From NCBI RefSeq assembly GCF_900130065.1, contig NZ_FQXV01000008.1, positions 124,001-188,000 of the forward strand: 64,000 nt of DNA. The letters run 5' to 3'. The position numbers were made by a program, and so were the translations under genes. Origin of the DNA: Sporobacter termitidis DSM 10068 (lineage in GTDB: Bacteria > Bacillota > Clostridia > Oscillospirales > Oscillospiraceae). Shown one piece after another: positions 16,135 to 24,844 of this stretch (the first letter of the stretch is position 1; the number at the start of each line of letters is the position of its first letter). Under the pieces are notes generated by a model. That model was given only the letters and a program-made list of their open reading frames with translations, was not told where the DNA came from and ran no database searches.

Positions 16135-17223
16135 ATGTTCAACGAGAGAATCTACAATTTTTCTGCAGGCCCGTCGATGCTGCCGCTGCCCGTTCTCGAG
16201 CAGGCTGCCGCCGAAATGACAAATTACCGCGGGAGCGGCATGTCGGTCATGGAGATGAGCCACCGAAGTAAAGCGTACCTGTCGATTTTTGAAGAGACGA
16301 AAGCGGATTTTAAAAGGCTCCTGGCCGTTCCGGACACCCATGAGATCCTTTTTATGCAGGGCGGAGCGACACTTCAGTTCGCTGCTGTACCGATGAATCT
16401 GATCGGGACGACGGGCAAGGCCGATTACGCCAACAGCGGCAACTTTGCCAATCTCGCCGCCAAGGAAGCCAAAAAGTACGGCGAGGTGCGCATCGCCGCA
16501 AGCTCCGAGGATAAAAACCACACCTATATTCCCGCCCAGTCGGCGCTCAAAATATCGCCCGACGCGGCGTACTTCCACTACTGCGCCAACAACACCATCG
16601 AGGGGACGGAGTGGAAATACATCCCCGCGACCGGCGGCGTCCCCCTCGCGTGCGACATGTCGTCCAACATCATGTCCAAGCCCGTGGACGTGTCCAAATA
16701 CGGCGTCATCTACGCCGGCGTGCAGAAGAATATGGCCCCGGCCGGCATGGCCGTCGTCATCCTGGACAAAAAGCTGGCGGGCAAGGAGCTGGCGTATACG
16801 CCGAAGCTCATGAGCTATCAGGTCCTGCTGGACTCGGATTCCATGCACAACACTCCGCCGTGCTATACGATCTACATGCTCGGCCTCGTCCTCAAATGGC
16901 TCGACAGGCAGGGCGGCCTTGCCGGCATGGAAAAAATCAAGGCCGAACGGGCGAAAATCCTCTATGACTACCTGGACGGGAGCCCGCTGTTCAAGGGCTG
17001 CGCCTCACCCGAGGCACGCAGCGACATGAACGTGACCTTCCGGACCGGCAATGAGGAGCTGGACGCGAAGTTTGCCAAGGAAGCCGCCGCGGCCGGCTTT
17101 GAAAACCTCAAGGGCCACCGCAACGTCGGCGGCATGCGCGCCTCCATCTACAACGCGATGCCGACGGAGGGCGTTGTCAAGCTCGTGGAGTTTATGAAAA
17201 ACTTTGAATTAAAAAACAAATAA
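16135..17223 (+). CDS. serC: Phosphoserine aminotransferase
   Basis: 362 residues, a class V PLP aminotransferase that converts 3-phosphohydroxypyruvate to phosphoserine in serine synthesis. It has the N-terminal YNFSAGPSMLP, the ALFGGA-type MQGGATLQF loop, the PLP lysine in AGVQKNMAPAG (about 197) and the C-terminal GHRNVGGMRASIYNA. Length matches the family. ATG 16135 begins the canonical sequence, although its ribosome site (AAAGGCTGG) is modest. It is followed after 15 bases by serA, so the two pathway steps are one operon. Confidence 0.95.
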   Translation: MFNERIYNFSAGPSMLPLPVLEQAAAEMTNYRGSGMSVMEMSHRSKAYLSIFEETKADFKRLLAVPDTHEILFMQGGATLQFAAVPMNLIGTTGKADYANSGNFANLAAKEAKKYGEVRIAASSEDKNHTYIPAQSALKISPDAAYFHYCANNTIEGTEWKYIPATGGVPLACDMSSNIMSKPVDVSKYGVIYAGVQKNMAPAGMAVVILDKKLAGKELAYTPKLMSYQVLLDSDSMHNTPPCYTIYMLGLVLKWLDRQGGLAGMEKIKAERAKILYDYLDGSPLFKGCASPEARSDMNVTFRTGNEELDAKFAKEAAAAGFENLKGHRNVGGMRASIYNAMPTEGVVKLVEFMKNFELKNK

Positions 17224-17238
17224 GGGCAGGCTATAGAT

Positions 17239-18408
17239 ATGTACAAGGTCAAAACGCTCAACAGCATAGCACCCGTCGGTCTGGACAACCTGGAAAAGAC
17301 CAAATATATCGTCTCCGACGAGATCGACGCCCCGGACGCGGTTCTGGTCCGGTCGGCCAATATGCTCAAATATGAGTTCAACCCCGAGCTTTTATGCATC
17401 GCCCGCGCCGGCGCGGGGACGAACAACATCCCCGTCGACCAGTGCGGCGAGCAGGGTATCGTCGTGTTCAACACACCCGGCGCCAACGCCGGGGCCGTCA
17501 AGGAGCTCGTGCTGTGTGCCCTTTTGCTGTCATCGCGCGATATCATCGGCGGTATCGACTGGGTCCGGACCATCGCCGAAAAAGGCGACGAGATTGGGGC
17601 ACTCGTGGAAAAGGGCAAGGCGGCGTTCGTCGGCCCGGAGCTGTTCGGCAAGACGCTGGGCGTCATCGGCCTGGGCGCCGTCGGCGCGAAGATCGCCCAC
17701 GACGCGGTGGCGCTGGGCATGACGGTGTACGGCTACGACCCGTACCTCTCCGTGGAGGCGGCGTGGCGCATCTCGTCCAACGTCATCCACGCCAAGGATA
17801 TCGAGACGATCTATAAAAACTGCGACTATATCACGATCCACGTGCCCTATCTGGAGTCGACGCACCACCTGATCGACGGCTGCGCCATGGCCATGATGAA
17901 GAGCGGCGTCCGCATCATCAATCTGGCGCGGGCGGAGCTCGTGTGCGACGACGATATCGTCGAGGCGATCGAGTCCGGCAAGGTGGCCTGCTATGTCACC
18001 GACTTCCCCAACGCCAAGACGGCCAGATCGCCCAAGGTCATCGCCATCCCGCACCTGGGCGCGTCCACGCCGGAGAGCGAGGACAACTGCGCGGTCATGG
18101 CGGCCATGGAGATCGTGGACTATCTTGAAAACGGCAACATCACAAATTCCGTCAACATGCCGTCGGCGGTGCTGCCGAGGACAAACGACCCGCGCATCTG
18201 CGTCATCCATAAGAACATCCCGGACATGATCGCAAAGATCACCAGCGCCGTTTCGTCGCTGGGCATCAACATCGAGAACATGGTCAACGCCAGCACCAAG
18301 GGCCGCATGCAGGCCTATACGATCATCGATGTGCAGGCGCTGGCGCCCGGGCTGGAGGAGAAGATCAAGGCTGTCGAGGGCGTGATCCGCGTTCGGTCGA
18401 TCTGCTGA
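17239..18408 (+). CDS. serA: D-3-phosphoglycerate dehydrogenase
   Basis: 389 residues. It oxidises 3-phosphoglycerate with NAD as the first step of serine synthesis, supplying SerC next door. The Rossmann glycine motif is GVIGLGAVGAKIA (about 139-151), the substrate Arg lies in INLARAELV (about 230) and the catalytic His in IPHLGASTPESED (about 270). A C-terminal ACT domain (about 315-389; NIPDMIAKITSAVSSLGINIENM) suggests allosteric control by serine. It is the short form, without the extra ASB domain. Confidence 0.94.
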   Translation: MYKVKTLNSIAPVGLDNLEKTKYIVSDEIDAPDAVLVRSANMLKYEFNPELLCIARAGAGTNNIPVDQCGEQGIVVFNTPGANAGAVKELVLCALLLSSRDIIGGIDWVRTIAEKGDEIGALVEKGKAAFVGPELFGKTLGVIGLGAVGAKIAHDAVALGMTVYGYDPYLSVEAAWRISSNVIHAKDIETIYKNCDYITIHVPYLESTHHLIDGCAMAMMKSGVRIINLARAELVCDDDIVEAIESGKVACYVTDFPNAKTARSPKVIAIPHLGASTPESEDNCAVMAAMEIVDYLENGNITNSVNMPSAVLPRTNDPRICVIHKNIPDMIAKITSAVSSLGINIENMVNASTKGRMQAYTIIDVQALAPGLEEKIKAVEGVIRVRSIC

Positions 18409-18445
18409 AACCGACACCCCTGACAGAAGGAGCTGGTGATCCACT

Positions 18446-19324
18446 ATGAAAAAGCTTATGCTGATCGTCAACCCATATTCAGGCAGGGGCCTTTCAAAAA
18501 ACGCGCTCGGCGTCATCGTCTCGCTTTTTTGCGACGAGGGCTACGCCGTCACGGTTTATACGACCCGGTGCGGCGAGCCGGAGAACCTGGCGCGGGAAAA
18601 CGGCGGGAATTACGACATGGTCGTCTGTGTCGGCGGGGACGGCACCGTGAGCGGCGTCGTCAACGGCCTCATGCAGATACTGTCGCCGCCGCCGTTCAGC
18701 TTTATCCCCACCGGCACGTCCAATGACATGGCGTCGACGCTGGCCTTGTCCAGGGACCCCGCCACGGCCGTCAGGTCCGTCATTAACGGACAACCCGTCC
18801 CCCTGGACATCGGCTGCCTGGGAGACAAATACTTTACGTATATCGCCGCCTTCGGCGCGTTTACGGGCGTCTCGTACTCCACACCCCAGAGCGCCAAGCG
18901 CGCGCTGGGGCATCTGGCGTACGTCATCGGCGGGCTCGCCAGCATGTCGGCGATCAAGCCGCAGCACACCGTGATCACGTACGACGGCGGCACGCTGGAG
19001 GGAGACTACATCTTCGGCGGCGTGACAAACTCCACGAAGATCGCCGGCTTTGTCCGGCTGGACTGCCGGGAGGTCGATTTGGGCGACGGGCTTTTCGAGG
19101 TCATCCTCGTTAAAAACCCGGTCAACACCGTGGAGCTGGGGACGATCATTTCCAGCATCCTCAACCAGACCTACCACAGCGAAAACGTCCAGCTGCTGCA
19201 CACGAGAAAGATCAGATTCACCTTTGACGAGGACGTGGTGTGGACAAGGGACGGGGAGTTCGGCGGCGCGCACCGCGAGCTGGAGATCGAAAACCGCCGC
19301 CACGCGCTGCGCATCATCGTATAA
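18446..19324 (+). CDS. Diacylglycerol/lipid kinase family protein
   Basis: 292 residues. It begins MKKLMLIVNPYSGRG and has the kinase nucleotide loop VGGDGTVSGVVN (about 63-74), followed by FIPTGTSNDMA, both hallmarks of the YegS/DagK/BmrU catalytic domain. The C-terminal half is the usual beta-sandwich. It probably phosphorylates diacylglycerol or a related lipid at the membrane, recycling it to phosphatidic acid. AGAAGGAG is placed well upstream. A 37-base gap after serA means co-transcription is possible. Confidence 0.88.
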   Translation: MKKLMLIVNPYSGRGLSKNALGVIVSLFCDEGYAVTVYTTRCGEPENLARENGGNYDMVVCVGGDGTVSGVVNGLMQILSPPPFSFIPTGTSNDMASTLALSRDPATAVRSVINGQPVPLDIGCLGDKYFTYIAAFGAFTGVSYSTPQSAKRALGHLAYVIGGLASMSAIKPQHTVITYDGGTLEGDYIFGGVTNSTKIAGFVRLDCREVDLGDGLFEVILVKNPVNTVELGTIISSILNQTYHSENVQLLHTRKIRFTFDEDVVWTRDGEFGGAHRELEIENRRHALRIIV

Positions 19325-19331
19325 TATTAGC

Positions 19332-19366
19332 AGCGGTTCACGGCATTGACGTGAGCCGCTCATTTT
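19332..19366 (+). terminator. Terminator after the lipid kinase gene
   Basis: AGCGGTTCACG (19332-19342) pairs with CGTGAGCCGCT (19350-19360), followed by CATTTTCG. Confidence 0.65.
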
Positions 19367-19395
19367 CGATTTGATACCATAGTGGAAATCGTCAG

Positions 19396-19461
19396 TAGGA
19401 CAAGGGCTCTGCCCTTGCCTCCGTTCCTCGCATATGCAGGGGCGATATCAATCACTACCCC
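19396..19461. repeat. Dispersed repeat pieces
   Basis: ACAAGGGCTCTGCCCTTGCCT (about 19398) matches the GGCAACGGCAGAGCCCTTG units at 13231 and 13421 and AGGGCAGCGCCCTTGCC at about 34602. CAGGGGCGATATCAATCA (about 19437) is a decayed GTAGGGGC palindrome. Confidence 0.5.
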
Positions 19462-19486
19462 ACACAAGCAAACTCAGGAGGCTTAT

Positions 19487-20263
19487 ATGACCGTCAATAT
19501 ACTCGCCGTCGGCGACGTCAACGGCAGCGTGGGGCTGGAGCTTTTGTCCAAAAAGCTCCGCGCTGTCAAAAAACAAAAAAACATCGCCTTTACGGTGGTC
19601 AACGGTGAGAACGCTTCTGTTTTCGGCCTCACCGCCAGCCAGGCCGACGCCATGTTCGAGGCCGGCGCCGATGTTGTCACGCTGGGCAACCACACCTGGG
19701 ACAAGCGTGAGATGCTTGGGTACCTGGAGGAAAACAGGTATATTCTCCGCCCGGCCAACTTCGCGCCCCAGAACCCGGGGCGCGGCTGGGGCGTCTTCGA
19801 CACCGCCTTCGGCGACGTGTGCGTTATCAACCTGATCGGCCGCTGCCATATGGATTTCGCGCCGGACAACCCGTTTTTCGAGGCGGACCGGATTTTAAAG
19901 CAGTCGGCGGCCAAGGTGACACTGGTGGACATGCACGCCGAGGCGACGAGCGAAAAGCAGGCGCTGGGCTTTTATCTGGACGGCCGGGTGTCCGCCGTCT
20001 GGGGCACGCACACCCACGTCCAGACGTCGGACGCCGCCGTCCTGCCGAAGGGGACGGGCTTTATCACGGACCTGGGCATGACGGGCCCCGTGTCCTCCGT
20101 CATCGGCATCCGGCCGGAGCAGTCCATCTCCAAGTTCCTGGGCAACCCGCCCCAGCGGTACGAGTCGGCCGGCGGGCAGGCCAAGCTGGAGGGCGCCGTA
20201 TTTGAAATCGACACGGAGACCGGCCGGTGCCTCGGCGCCGAGCCGCTCCGATTCATGGAATAG
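19487..20263 (+). CDS. YmdB-family metallophosphoesterase
   Basis: 258 residues of the TIGR00282/YmdB family, 2',3'-cyclic-nucleotide phosphodiesterases with a calcineurin-like fold. Metal ligands appear as GDVNGSVG (8-15), VVNGENAS, GNHTWDKRE and GTHTHVQTSD. ATG 19487 follows AGGAGG at a normal distance and starts the canonical TVNILAVGDV. In Bacillus the homolog affects biofilm and motility decisions; the role here is inferred only from family. The next gene starts 13 bases later, implying an operon. Confidence 0.9.
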   Translation: MTVNILAVGDVNGSVGLELLSKKLRAVKKQKNIAFTVVNGENASVFGLTASQADAMFEAGADVVTLGNHTWDKREMLGYLEENRYILRPANFAPQNPGRGWGVFDTAFGDVCVINLIGRCHMDFAPDNPFFEADRILKQSAAKVTLVDMHAEATSEKQALGFYLDGRVSAVWGTHTHVQTSDAAVLPKGTGFITDLGMTGPVSSVIGIRPEQSISKFLGNPPQRYESAGGQAKLEGAVFEIDTETGRCLGAEPLRFME

Positions 20264-20276
20264 GGGGCACGCCACG

Positions 20277-20978
20277 GTGAAAACAGCGCTTGTAACGGGC
20301 GCCTCCCGGGGCATCGGCGCCGCCTGCGTCCGCTCTCTGGCCGCCGACGGATACGACGTCACCGTCAATTATCTGAAATCGGAAGATGCGGCGTTACATC
20401 TGGCCAGGGAGCTCGGCGGCGCCGCCGTCCGGGCGGACGTGTCCGACAGCGCGCAGGTGAGGCGCCTGTTTGAGGAGATCGCGCCGCCCGACGTCCTCGT
20501 CTGCAGCGCCGGCGCGTCGCTTATAAAGCTGCTGACCGATACCTCGGAGGCGGAGTGGCGGCAGCTGCTGGAACTCAACCTCGGCGGCGTCATCAACTGC
20601 TGCCAGGCGGCCATTCCCTCCATGGTGCGGAAAAAGTCCGGGCGCATCATCGTCGTCTCCTCCGTCTGGGGTGTCGTCGGGGCCTCATGTGAGGCGGTCT
20701 ATTCGGCGTCCAAGGCGGCGCTCATCGGGCTGGTAAAGTCGCTGGCCAAGGAGCTGGGGCCCAGCGGTATCACCGTCAACTGCGTGGCGCCCGGCGTGAT
20801 CGAGACCGACATGAACGCGGCGCTGGACGAGGCCACGCGCTTATCGCTCATCGACGCCACGCCCCTTGGATATATCGGCGCGCCGGAAGACGTGGCCGCC
20901 CTCGTCCGCTTCCTGGCGTCCGACGGCGCGCGCTTCATCACCGGCCAGGTTATCGGCGTAGACGGCGGCTTTTCATAA
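20277..20978 (+). CDS. FabG-like short-chain dehydrogenase
   Basis: 233 residues, classical SDR. It has the NAD(P) motif TGASRGIG (7-14), NAG-like CSAGAS, the catalytic Ser in VVSSVWG (about 128) and Tyr-Lys in YSASK (about 142-146), and ends FITGQVIGVDGGFS. Most similar in pattern to 3-oxoacyl-ACP reductases, but no fatty-acid genes are adjacent, so the substrate is open. GTG 20277 has AGGGGG at 9 bases; no in-frame ATG is better placed. Confidence 0.88.
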   Translation: MKTALVTGASRGIGAACVRSLAADGYDVTVNYLKSEDAALHLARELGGAAVRADVSDSAQVRRLFEEIAPPDVLVCSAGASLIKLLTDTSEAEWRQLLELNLGGVINCCQAAIPSMVRKKSGRIIVVSSVWGVVGASCEAVYSASKAALIGLVKSLAKELGPSGITVNCVAPGVIETDMNAALDEATRLSLIDATPLGYIGAPEDVAALVRFLASDGARFITGQVIGVDGGFS

Positions 20979-21070
20979 AAATCAAAGTGGCATAAGAACG
21001 GCGAGCAAACACAGTTCGCCCGTTGATCTTATGATGAAAATACGCATTAGGCCAGAACAATGGCCACATA

Positions 21071-21104
21071 AAAAGGCCGTCCGAAACTGATCGGACGGCC
21101 TTTT
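21071..21104. terminator. Bidirectional terminator between fabG-like and glmS
   Basis: A perfect 14-bp stem (21071-21084 with 21091-21104, AAAAGGCCGTCCGA) has T-runs on both strands, serving two convergent genes. Confidence 0.92.
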
Positions 21105-21113
21105 GGCGCCGGT

Positions 21114-22943
21114 TTACTCCACCGTGACTGATTTTGCCAGGTTGCGCGGCTTGTCGACGTCGTTGCCGCGCGCCACGGCAATGTGGTAGGCCAGCAGCTG
21201 CAGCGGTACCGCGGCCACGACCGGCGCCAGCAGGGCGGGCACCGCCGGGAGCCTGAGCGTCGCGTCGGCAGCCGTGTCGACGGCGGGCGCGCCCTCGGCC
21301 GCGATGGCCAGAACATAGGCGCCCCGGGCTTTGACCTCCCTGATGTTGCTGACCATCTTTTCATAAAGCGTCTCCTGCGTCAGCAGCGCCAGGACGACGG
21401 TGCCCTTTTCGATGAGGGCGATGGGGCCGTGCTTCAGCTCGCCGGCGGGATAGGCCTCGGAATGGATATAGCTGAGCTCCTTGAGCTTCAGAGAACCCTC
21501 GAGCGCCACGGCGTAATCGAGGCCGCGCCCCAGAAAGAAGAGGTCCCTGACCTGCGCGTGCTCCCCGGCAAACAGCCGGAGCGGCTCGGAGAGCTTCAAC
21601 GCTTCTTCGATGCGCGCCGGCAGGCCCAGCATCTGCTGCTTGAACTCTTCGATTTCCGGCATGGACATCGTCTCTCTGAGGGCCGCAAGCTGCAGCGCGA
21701 CCTCATAGAGCGCGATCAGCTGCGCGGTGTAGGCCTTTGTGGAGGCCACGGCGATTTCCGGTCCGGCCCTGGTATAGAGCACGTCGTGGGATTCCCGCGC
21801 CACGCTGCTGCCGATGACGTTGACAATGCTCAGGATTCTGGCGCCCTTCTTTCTGGCCTCCTTGAGCGACATCAGCGTGTCGAGCGTTTCACCGGACTGG
21901 CAGACCACGAGCAGCAGCGTCCTGTCGTCGACAAGAGGACAATTGTAGCGGAACTCCGAGGCAACTTTGACGTCAACGGGCAGGCCCGCCAGATTTTCGA
22001 TGACGTACTGCCCCACAAGCCCGGCATGGTAGGCCGTGCCGCAGGCCACGATGCAAATCCTGCCGATGCGCGCCAGGTCCTCCCGCGTCAGTGAAATCCG
22101 GTCCAGGGTGACGCCCGCCGCTTCCTCCGAAACGCGCCCCGTCATCGTATTGCGGACCGCGCCGGGCTGCTCGTGGATCTCCTTGAGCATGAAATGCGCA
22201 TAGTTTCCTTTTTCCGCCGCCGCCGCGTCCCAGTCGACCTTCAGCAGTTTCTTCTCCAGCGCGTTGCCGGCGAGGTCATAAAACCTCACGGAATCCTTCC
22301 TGATGACCGCCAGCTCGTTTTCGTCCAGCAGGTAAATATCTCTCGTGTGCTCCAAAATCGCCGGGATGTCCGAGGCGGCGAAGTTCTCTCCCTGGCCGAC
22401 GCCCACGATCAGCGGGTTTTCCTTCCGCACACACACTATTTTATCCGGCTCTTTTCCGCTGACGACGGCAAACGCATAGGAGCCCCGGATCTTTCCGAGG
22501 ACCTTTCTTACAGCCTCCGCGAGGTCCCCCTCGTAAAAATGGTCGATATAATGGGCGAGCACCTCGGTGTCCGTTTCGGAGCGGAATTCATACCCCAGCG
22601 CCGTCAGCTCGTTTTTGATCTGCTGGTAATTTTCGATGATGCCGTTGTGCACCACGGCGATGTCGCCCGTGCCGCCCGCGTGGGGATGGGCGTTTTGGTC
22701 GGAGGGCTCGCCGTGGGTGGCCCAGCGCGTGTGGCCGATGCCCAGCGTGCCGCTGAGGGGCGCCTCGTTTAGGCGCTGCTCCAGCACGGAGAGCCGGCCT
22801 TTATATTTCCTGATGTCGATGGCGCCCCCGCCGCAAACGGCGACGCCGGCGGAGTCATACCCTCTGTACTCCAGCTTCTTCAAACCGTCCACCAAAATCG
22901 GGACGGCATTTTGATTGCCGATATATCCAACGATACCGCACAT
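21114..22943 (-). CDS. glmS: Glutamine-fructose-6-phosphate aminotransferase
   Basis: 609 residues, the normal family length. It makes glucosamine-6-phosphate, the entry to peptidoglycan and amino-sugar synthesis. The Ntn amidotransferase nucleophile is Cys2 (MCGIVGYIGN); RWATHGEPSDQNAHPH and NGIIENY follow. Two SIS sugar-isomerase domains occupy about 285-420 and 455-590 (CQSGETLDT, STKAYTAQ), and the C-terminus is KPRNLAKSVTVE as in the family. AAGGAG lies 8 bases before the ATG. Expression should be controlled by the upstream ribozyme. Confidence 0.97.
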   Translation of the reverse strand: MCGIVGYIGNQNAVPILVDGLKKLEYRGYDSAGVAVCGGGAIDIRKYKGRLSVLEQRLNEAPLSGTLGIGHTRWATHGEPSDQNAHPHAGGTGDIAVVHNGIIENYQQIKNELTALGYEFRSETDTEVLAHYIDHFYEGDLAEAVRKVLGKIRGSYAFAVVSGKEPDKIVCVRKENPLIVGVGQGENFAASDIPAILEHTRDIYLLDENELAVIRKDSVRFYDLAGNALEKKLLKVDWDAAAAEKGNYAHFMLKEIHEQPGAVRNTMTGRVSEEAAGVTLDRISLTREDLARIGRICIVACGTAYHAGLVGQYVIENLAGLPVDVKVASEFRYNCPLVDDRTLLLVVCQSGETLDTLMSLKEARKKGARILSIVNVIGSSVARESHDVLYTRAGPEIAVASTKAYTAQLIALYEVALQLAALRETMSMPEIEEFKQQMLGLPARIEEALKLSEPLRLFAGEHAQVRDLFFLGRGLDYAVALEGSLKLKELSYIHSEAYPAGELKHGPIALIEKGTVVLALLTQETLYEKMVSNIREVKARGAYVLAIAAEGAPAVDTAADATLRLPAVPALLAPVVAAVPLQLLAYHIAVARGNDVDKPRNLAKSVTVE

Positions 22944-22993
22944 AAACGAATCTCCTTGACAAAATAAATTCGTTTAAGAACCGATTTTTGCGC

Positions 22994-23030
22994 AAAAAAA
23001 GCACACCAGGTTTCAAAACCGCTGGTATGC
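22994..23030 (-). terminator. Terminator-like hairpin between ribozyme and glmS
   Basis: On the minus strand GCATACC (23030-23024) pairs with GGTGTGC (23007-23001), with an inner GGTTT/AAACC helix. Seven T follow (23000-22994). It sits about 50 bases before the glmS start, inside the leader. It has the layout of an intrinsic terminator, so it could attenuate glmS or end a short leader RNA. Confidence 0.65.
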
Positions 23031-23035
23031 ATGTC

Positions 23036-23190
23036 AAACCCAAGGCCCAATCAGGTTTATTTTGTCCCGTCAATTGCTTGAGGATTTGTAAAACCTGTAA
23101 TGCTGATGGACCGCAGCACGGGGCACCCGCCGAATACTTCGATAAACCCCGCCCTCGTCAACTCCGCGCTCTGCGTGAAGTCTGGCGCTT
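23036..23190 (-). ncRNA. glmS ribozyme (glucosamine-6-phosphate-activated)
   Basis: The minus strand shows the cleavage-site sequence A|GCGCCAG (cleavage before 23188). The diagnostic core follows: GGAGTTGACGAGG, then GGGTTTATCGAAG and TTCGGCGGGTGCCCCG. These match the conserved P2.1/P2.2/P3 regions of the glmS ribozyme in Firmicutes. The 3' part, with P4-type GGACAAAATAAACC, is less conserved, so the end is approximate. Glucosamine-6-phosphate triggers self-cleavage of the mRNA leader, lowering GlmS. Confidence 0.92.
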
Positions 23191-23211
23191 CTAAATTTTA
23201 ATGCCGGACAT
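23191..23211 (-). CDS. Possible 6-codon leader ORF ahead of the ribozyme
   Basis: On the minus strand an ATG (23211) preceded by AAAGGCGGTGAG opens MSGIKI, with a stop that abuts the ribozyme cleavage site. The close placement could let translation affect folding of the ribozyme 5' end. This may be chance. Confidence 0.2.
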   Translation of the reverse strand: MSGIKI

Positions 23212-23309
23212 GTTCTCACCGCCTTTCGGCCGGATTTAAGCCGATTTCTCCTCCTTTCAGTCAGCTGTATGAATTCTTTTGCGCACTTTTCTGATTCTTA
23301 TACACTATC

Positions 23310-23338
23310 AGTATATTATGCCGGCCTCAAATTGTCAA
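23310..23338 (-). promoter_or_regulatory. glmS promoter
   Basis: On the minus strand TTGACA (23338-23333) and TATACT (23315-23310) are 17 bases apart, upstream of the ribozyme. Confidence 0.88.
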
Positions 23339-23411
23339 GGAATGGACGACAAGGCGGGGCAAAAACGGGCGGTCTCATGAAAGACTTCATAAGGCCGCTT
23401 CTGTGCGTCGG

Positions 23412-23441
23412 TTGACGCTCAAGCCAAATAAGTGCTAAACT
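23412..23441 (+). promoter_or_regulatory. Promoter of the GDSL hydrolase
   Basis: TTGACG (23412-23417) and TAAACT (23436-23441) are 18 bases apart, 42 bases before the start codon. Confidence 0.6.
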
Positions 23442-23482
23442 GCAAAAAGATGTAAAGCAACGCGGAAAGGAAATGAGTACTT

Positions 23483-24769
23483 ATGAAAAGAACGGCAAAA
23501 TCCATAGTATTCCTTGTCCTGGCGCTGGCACTGCCCGCGCTGGCGTGCACGCCGGGGCTGGCGGCCGGCGCACCGGGGACGATCAATTATGTGGCTTTCG
23601 GAGACTCCGTCTCCGCGGGTGTTCGCGGCGGCGTCGGCGCGCCGGGCTCGGAGCCCGGCTCCGACAAGGGCTATACGGACGATATTGCGGGGCTTTTAAA
23701 AGACGCGGGCGTGCTGGGCGGCTTTAACGAGGATTACTGTCTCTCGGGAGAGACAGCAAAGGGCCTGGCGCAGAAAACCGAAGCGCTGAGAGACGCGTCG
23801 TCCCCGGGGGCCGCGCTCGTCCGGAATGCCGATATTATCACGGTAGACGTCGGCGCGAACGACCTGCTGGGGCCGCTCTACGCCTATGCCGGGACCTTGA
23901 AGAGCGTGACCGATTATGATCTGGACAAAGCCGCGCAGATTTTGAAGCAGATGATCGATGAGCTTTATGGCGCGACGGGCGCGGGAATCCAGGCCGATTA
24001 CGAGACGATCCTGCGGAACATGCTGGCCGCAAACGACGGCGTGAGGATTTTCGTCATGGGTTACTACAACCCGCTTCCGGTGGCGTCGGCGCTCGCGGGC
24101 GTGGACCTGGACGAGCCGACGGCGTATCTCAATACGCTGATACAAACGGCGATAGCCGGCGTGCAGGCCGATTATCCCGGCGCGTCCATCTCCTATGTTC
24201 CGACGTTTGACGCGATGGCGGCCGCCCCGGACAGCCTTGTGGCGACGGATATCCATCCGACGGAGTCCGGCTACACGGTCATCGCCGGCGAGTTCTGGAA
24301 GCAGCTGAAGCCCCTGGCCGACGGCTGTCAGGTGAGCGCGGCCGTCTCGCCCTCGCGCTTTATCGTGAACGGGCAGACGCTGCCGTTTGGGGCTTATATC
24401 ATCGACGACAGCAACTATATCAAGCTCCGGGACGCGGCCATGGCCTTAAACGGCACGCCAAAGCAGATCGGCGTCTCCTGGGACGGCGCGACGGACACCG
24501 TGACCGTCACCTCGGGCGCGGCGTACGCGCCCGTCGGCGGGGAGTTGGCGCCGATTCAGTGCGGCATGCCCGCCAAGGCGCTTCTCAGCAAGTCCGCCGT
24601 CGTGATGGACGGCAACGCGCTGCGCCTGACGGTTTATAATATCGGCGGCAATAACTATATCAGGCTGCGCGAGCTGGCCGCGGCCCTCGATATCGGCGTC
24701 TCCTGGGACGGCGGCACAAATACCGTGACGCTCGATGCGGCAAAAGGCGGCATCCTGCCGGCGGCATGA
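23483..24769 (+). CDS. Secreted SGNH/GDSL hydrolase with copper-amine-oxidase-like repeats
   Basis: 428 residues. The signal peptide is about 1-28 (MKRTAKSIVFLVLALALPAL). The SGNH hydrolase domain is about 35-275, with block I YVAFGDSVSAG (Ser about 42), block III DVGANDLLG and block V DIHPTESGY (Asp/His about 256-259), so the catalytic set is complete. Two copper-amine-oxidase-N-like repeats follow (about 290-350 and 370-428; NYIKLRDAAMAL, NYIRLRELAAAL, each with VSWDG.TNTVT-like ends), which in clostridia are often wall-associated modules. Likely an extracellular esterase or lipase; substrate unknown. Confidence 0.88.
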   Translation: MKRTAKSIVFLVLALALPALACTPGLAAGAPGTINYVAFGDSVSAGVRGGVGAPGSEPGSDKGYTDDIAGLLKDAGVLGGFNEDYCLSGETAKGLAQKTEALRDASSPGAALVRNADIITVDVGANDLLGPLYAYAGTLKSVTDYDLDKAAQILKQMIDELYGATGAGIQADYETILRNMLAANDGVRIFVMGYYNPLPVASALAGVDLDEPTAYLNTLIQTAIAGVQADYPGASISYVPTFDAMAAAPDSLVATDIHPTESGYTVIAGEFWKQLKPLADGCQVSAAVSPSRFIVNGQTLPFGAYIIDDSNYIKLRDAAMALNGTPKQIGVSWDGATDTVTVTSGAAYAPVGGELAPIQCGMPAKALLSKSAVVMDGNALRLTVYNIGGNNYIRLRELAAALDIGVSWDGGTNTVTLDAAKGGILPAA

Positions 24770-24782
24770 AGGCAATAAAAAC

Positions 24783-24842
24783 GGCTCCCTCTGGCGAGGG
24801 AGCCTCAAACTGTCGGCAAAGCCCGAAGGGCTTTATCGACAG
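24783..24842. terminator. Double hairpin between convergent genes
   Basis: GGCTCCCTC (24783-24791) pairs with GAGGGAGCC (24796-24804). CTGTCG...AAAGCCC pairs with GGGCTTT..CGACAG (24810-24842). Both pieces belong to dispersed repeat families (compare 55356-55381 and 39308-39332). T-runs are weak, so termination is likely but not certain. Confidence 0.5.
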
Positions 24843-24844
24843 CC

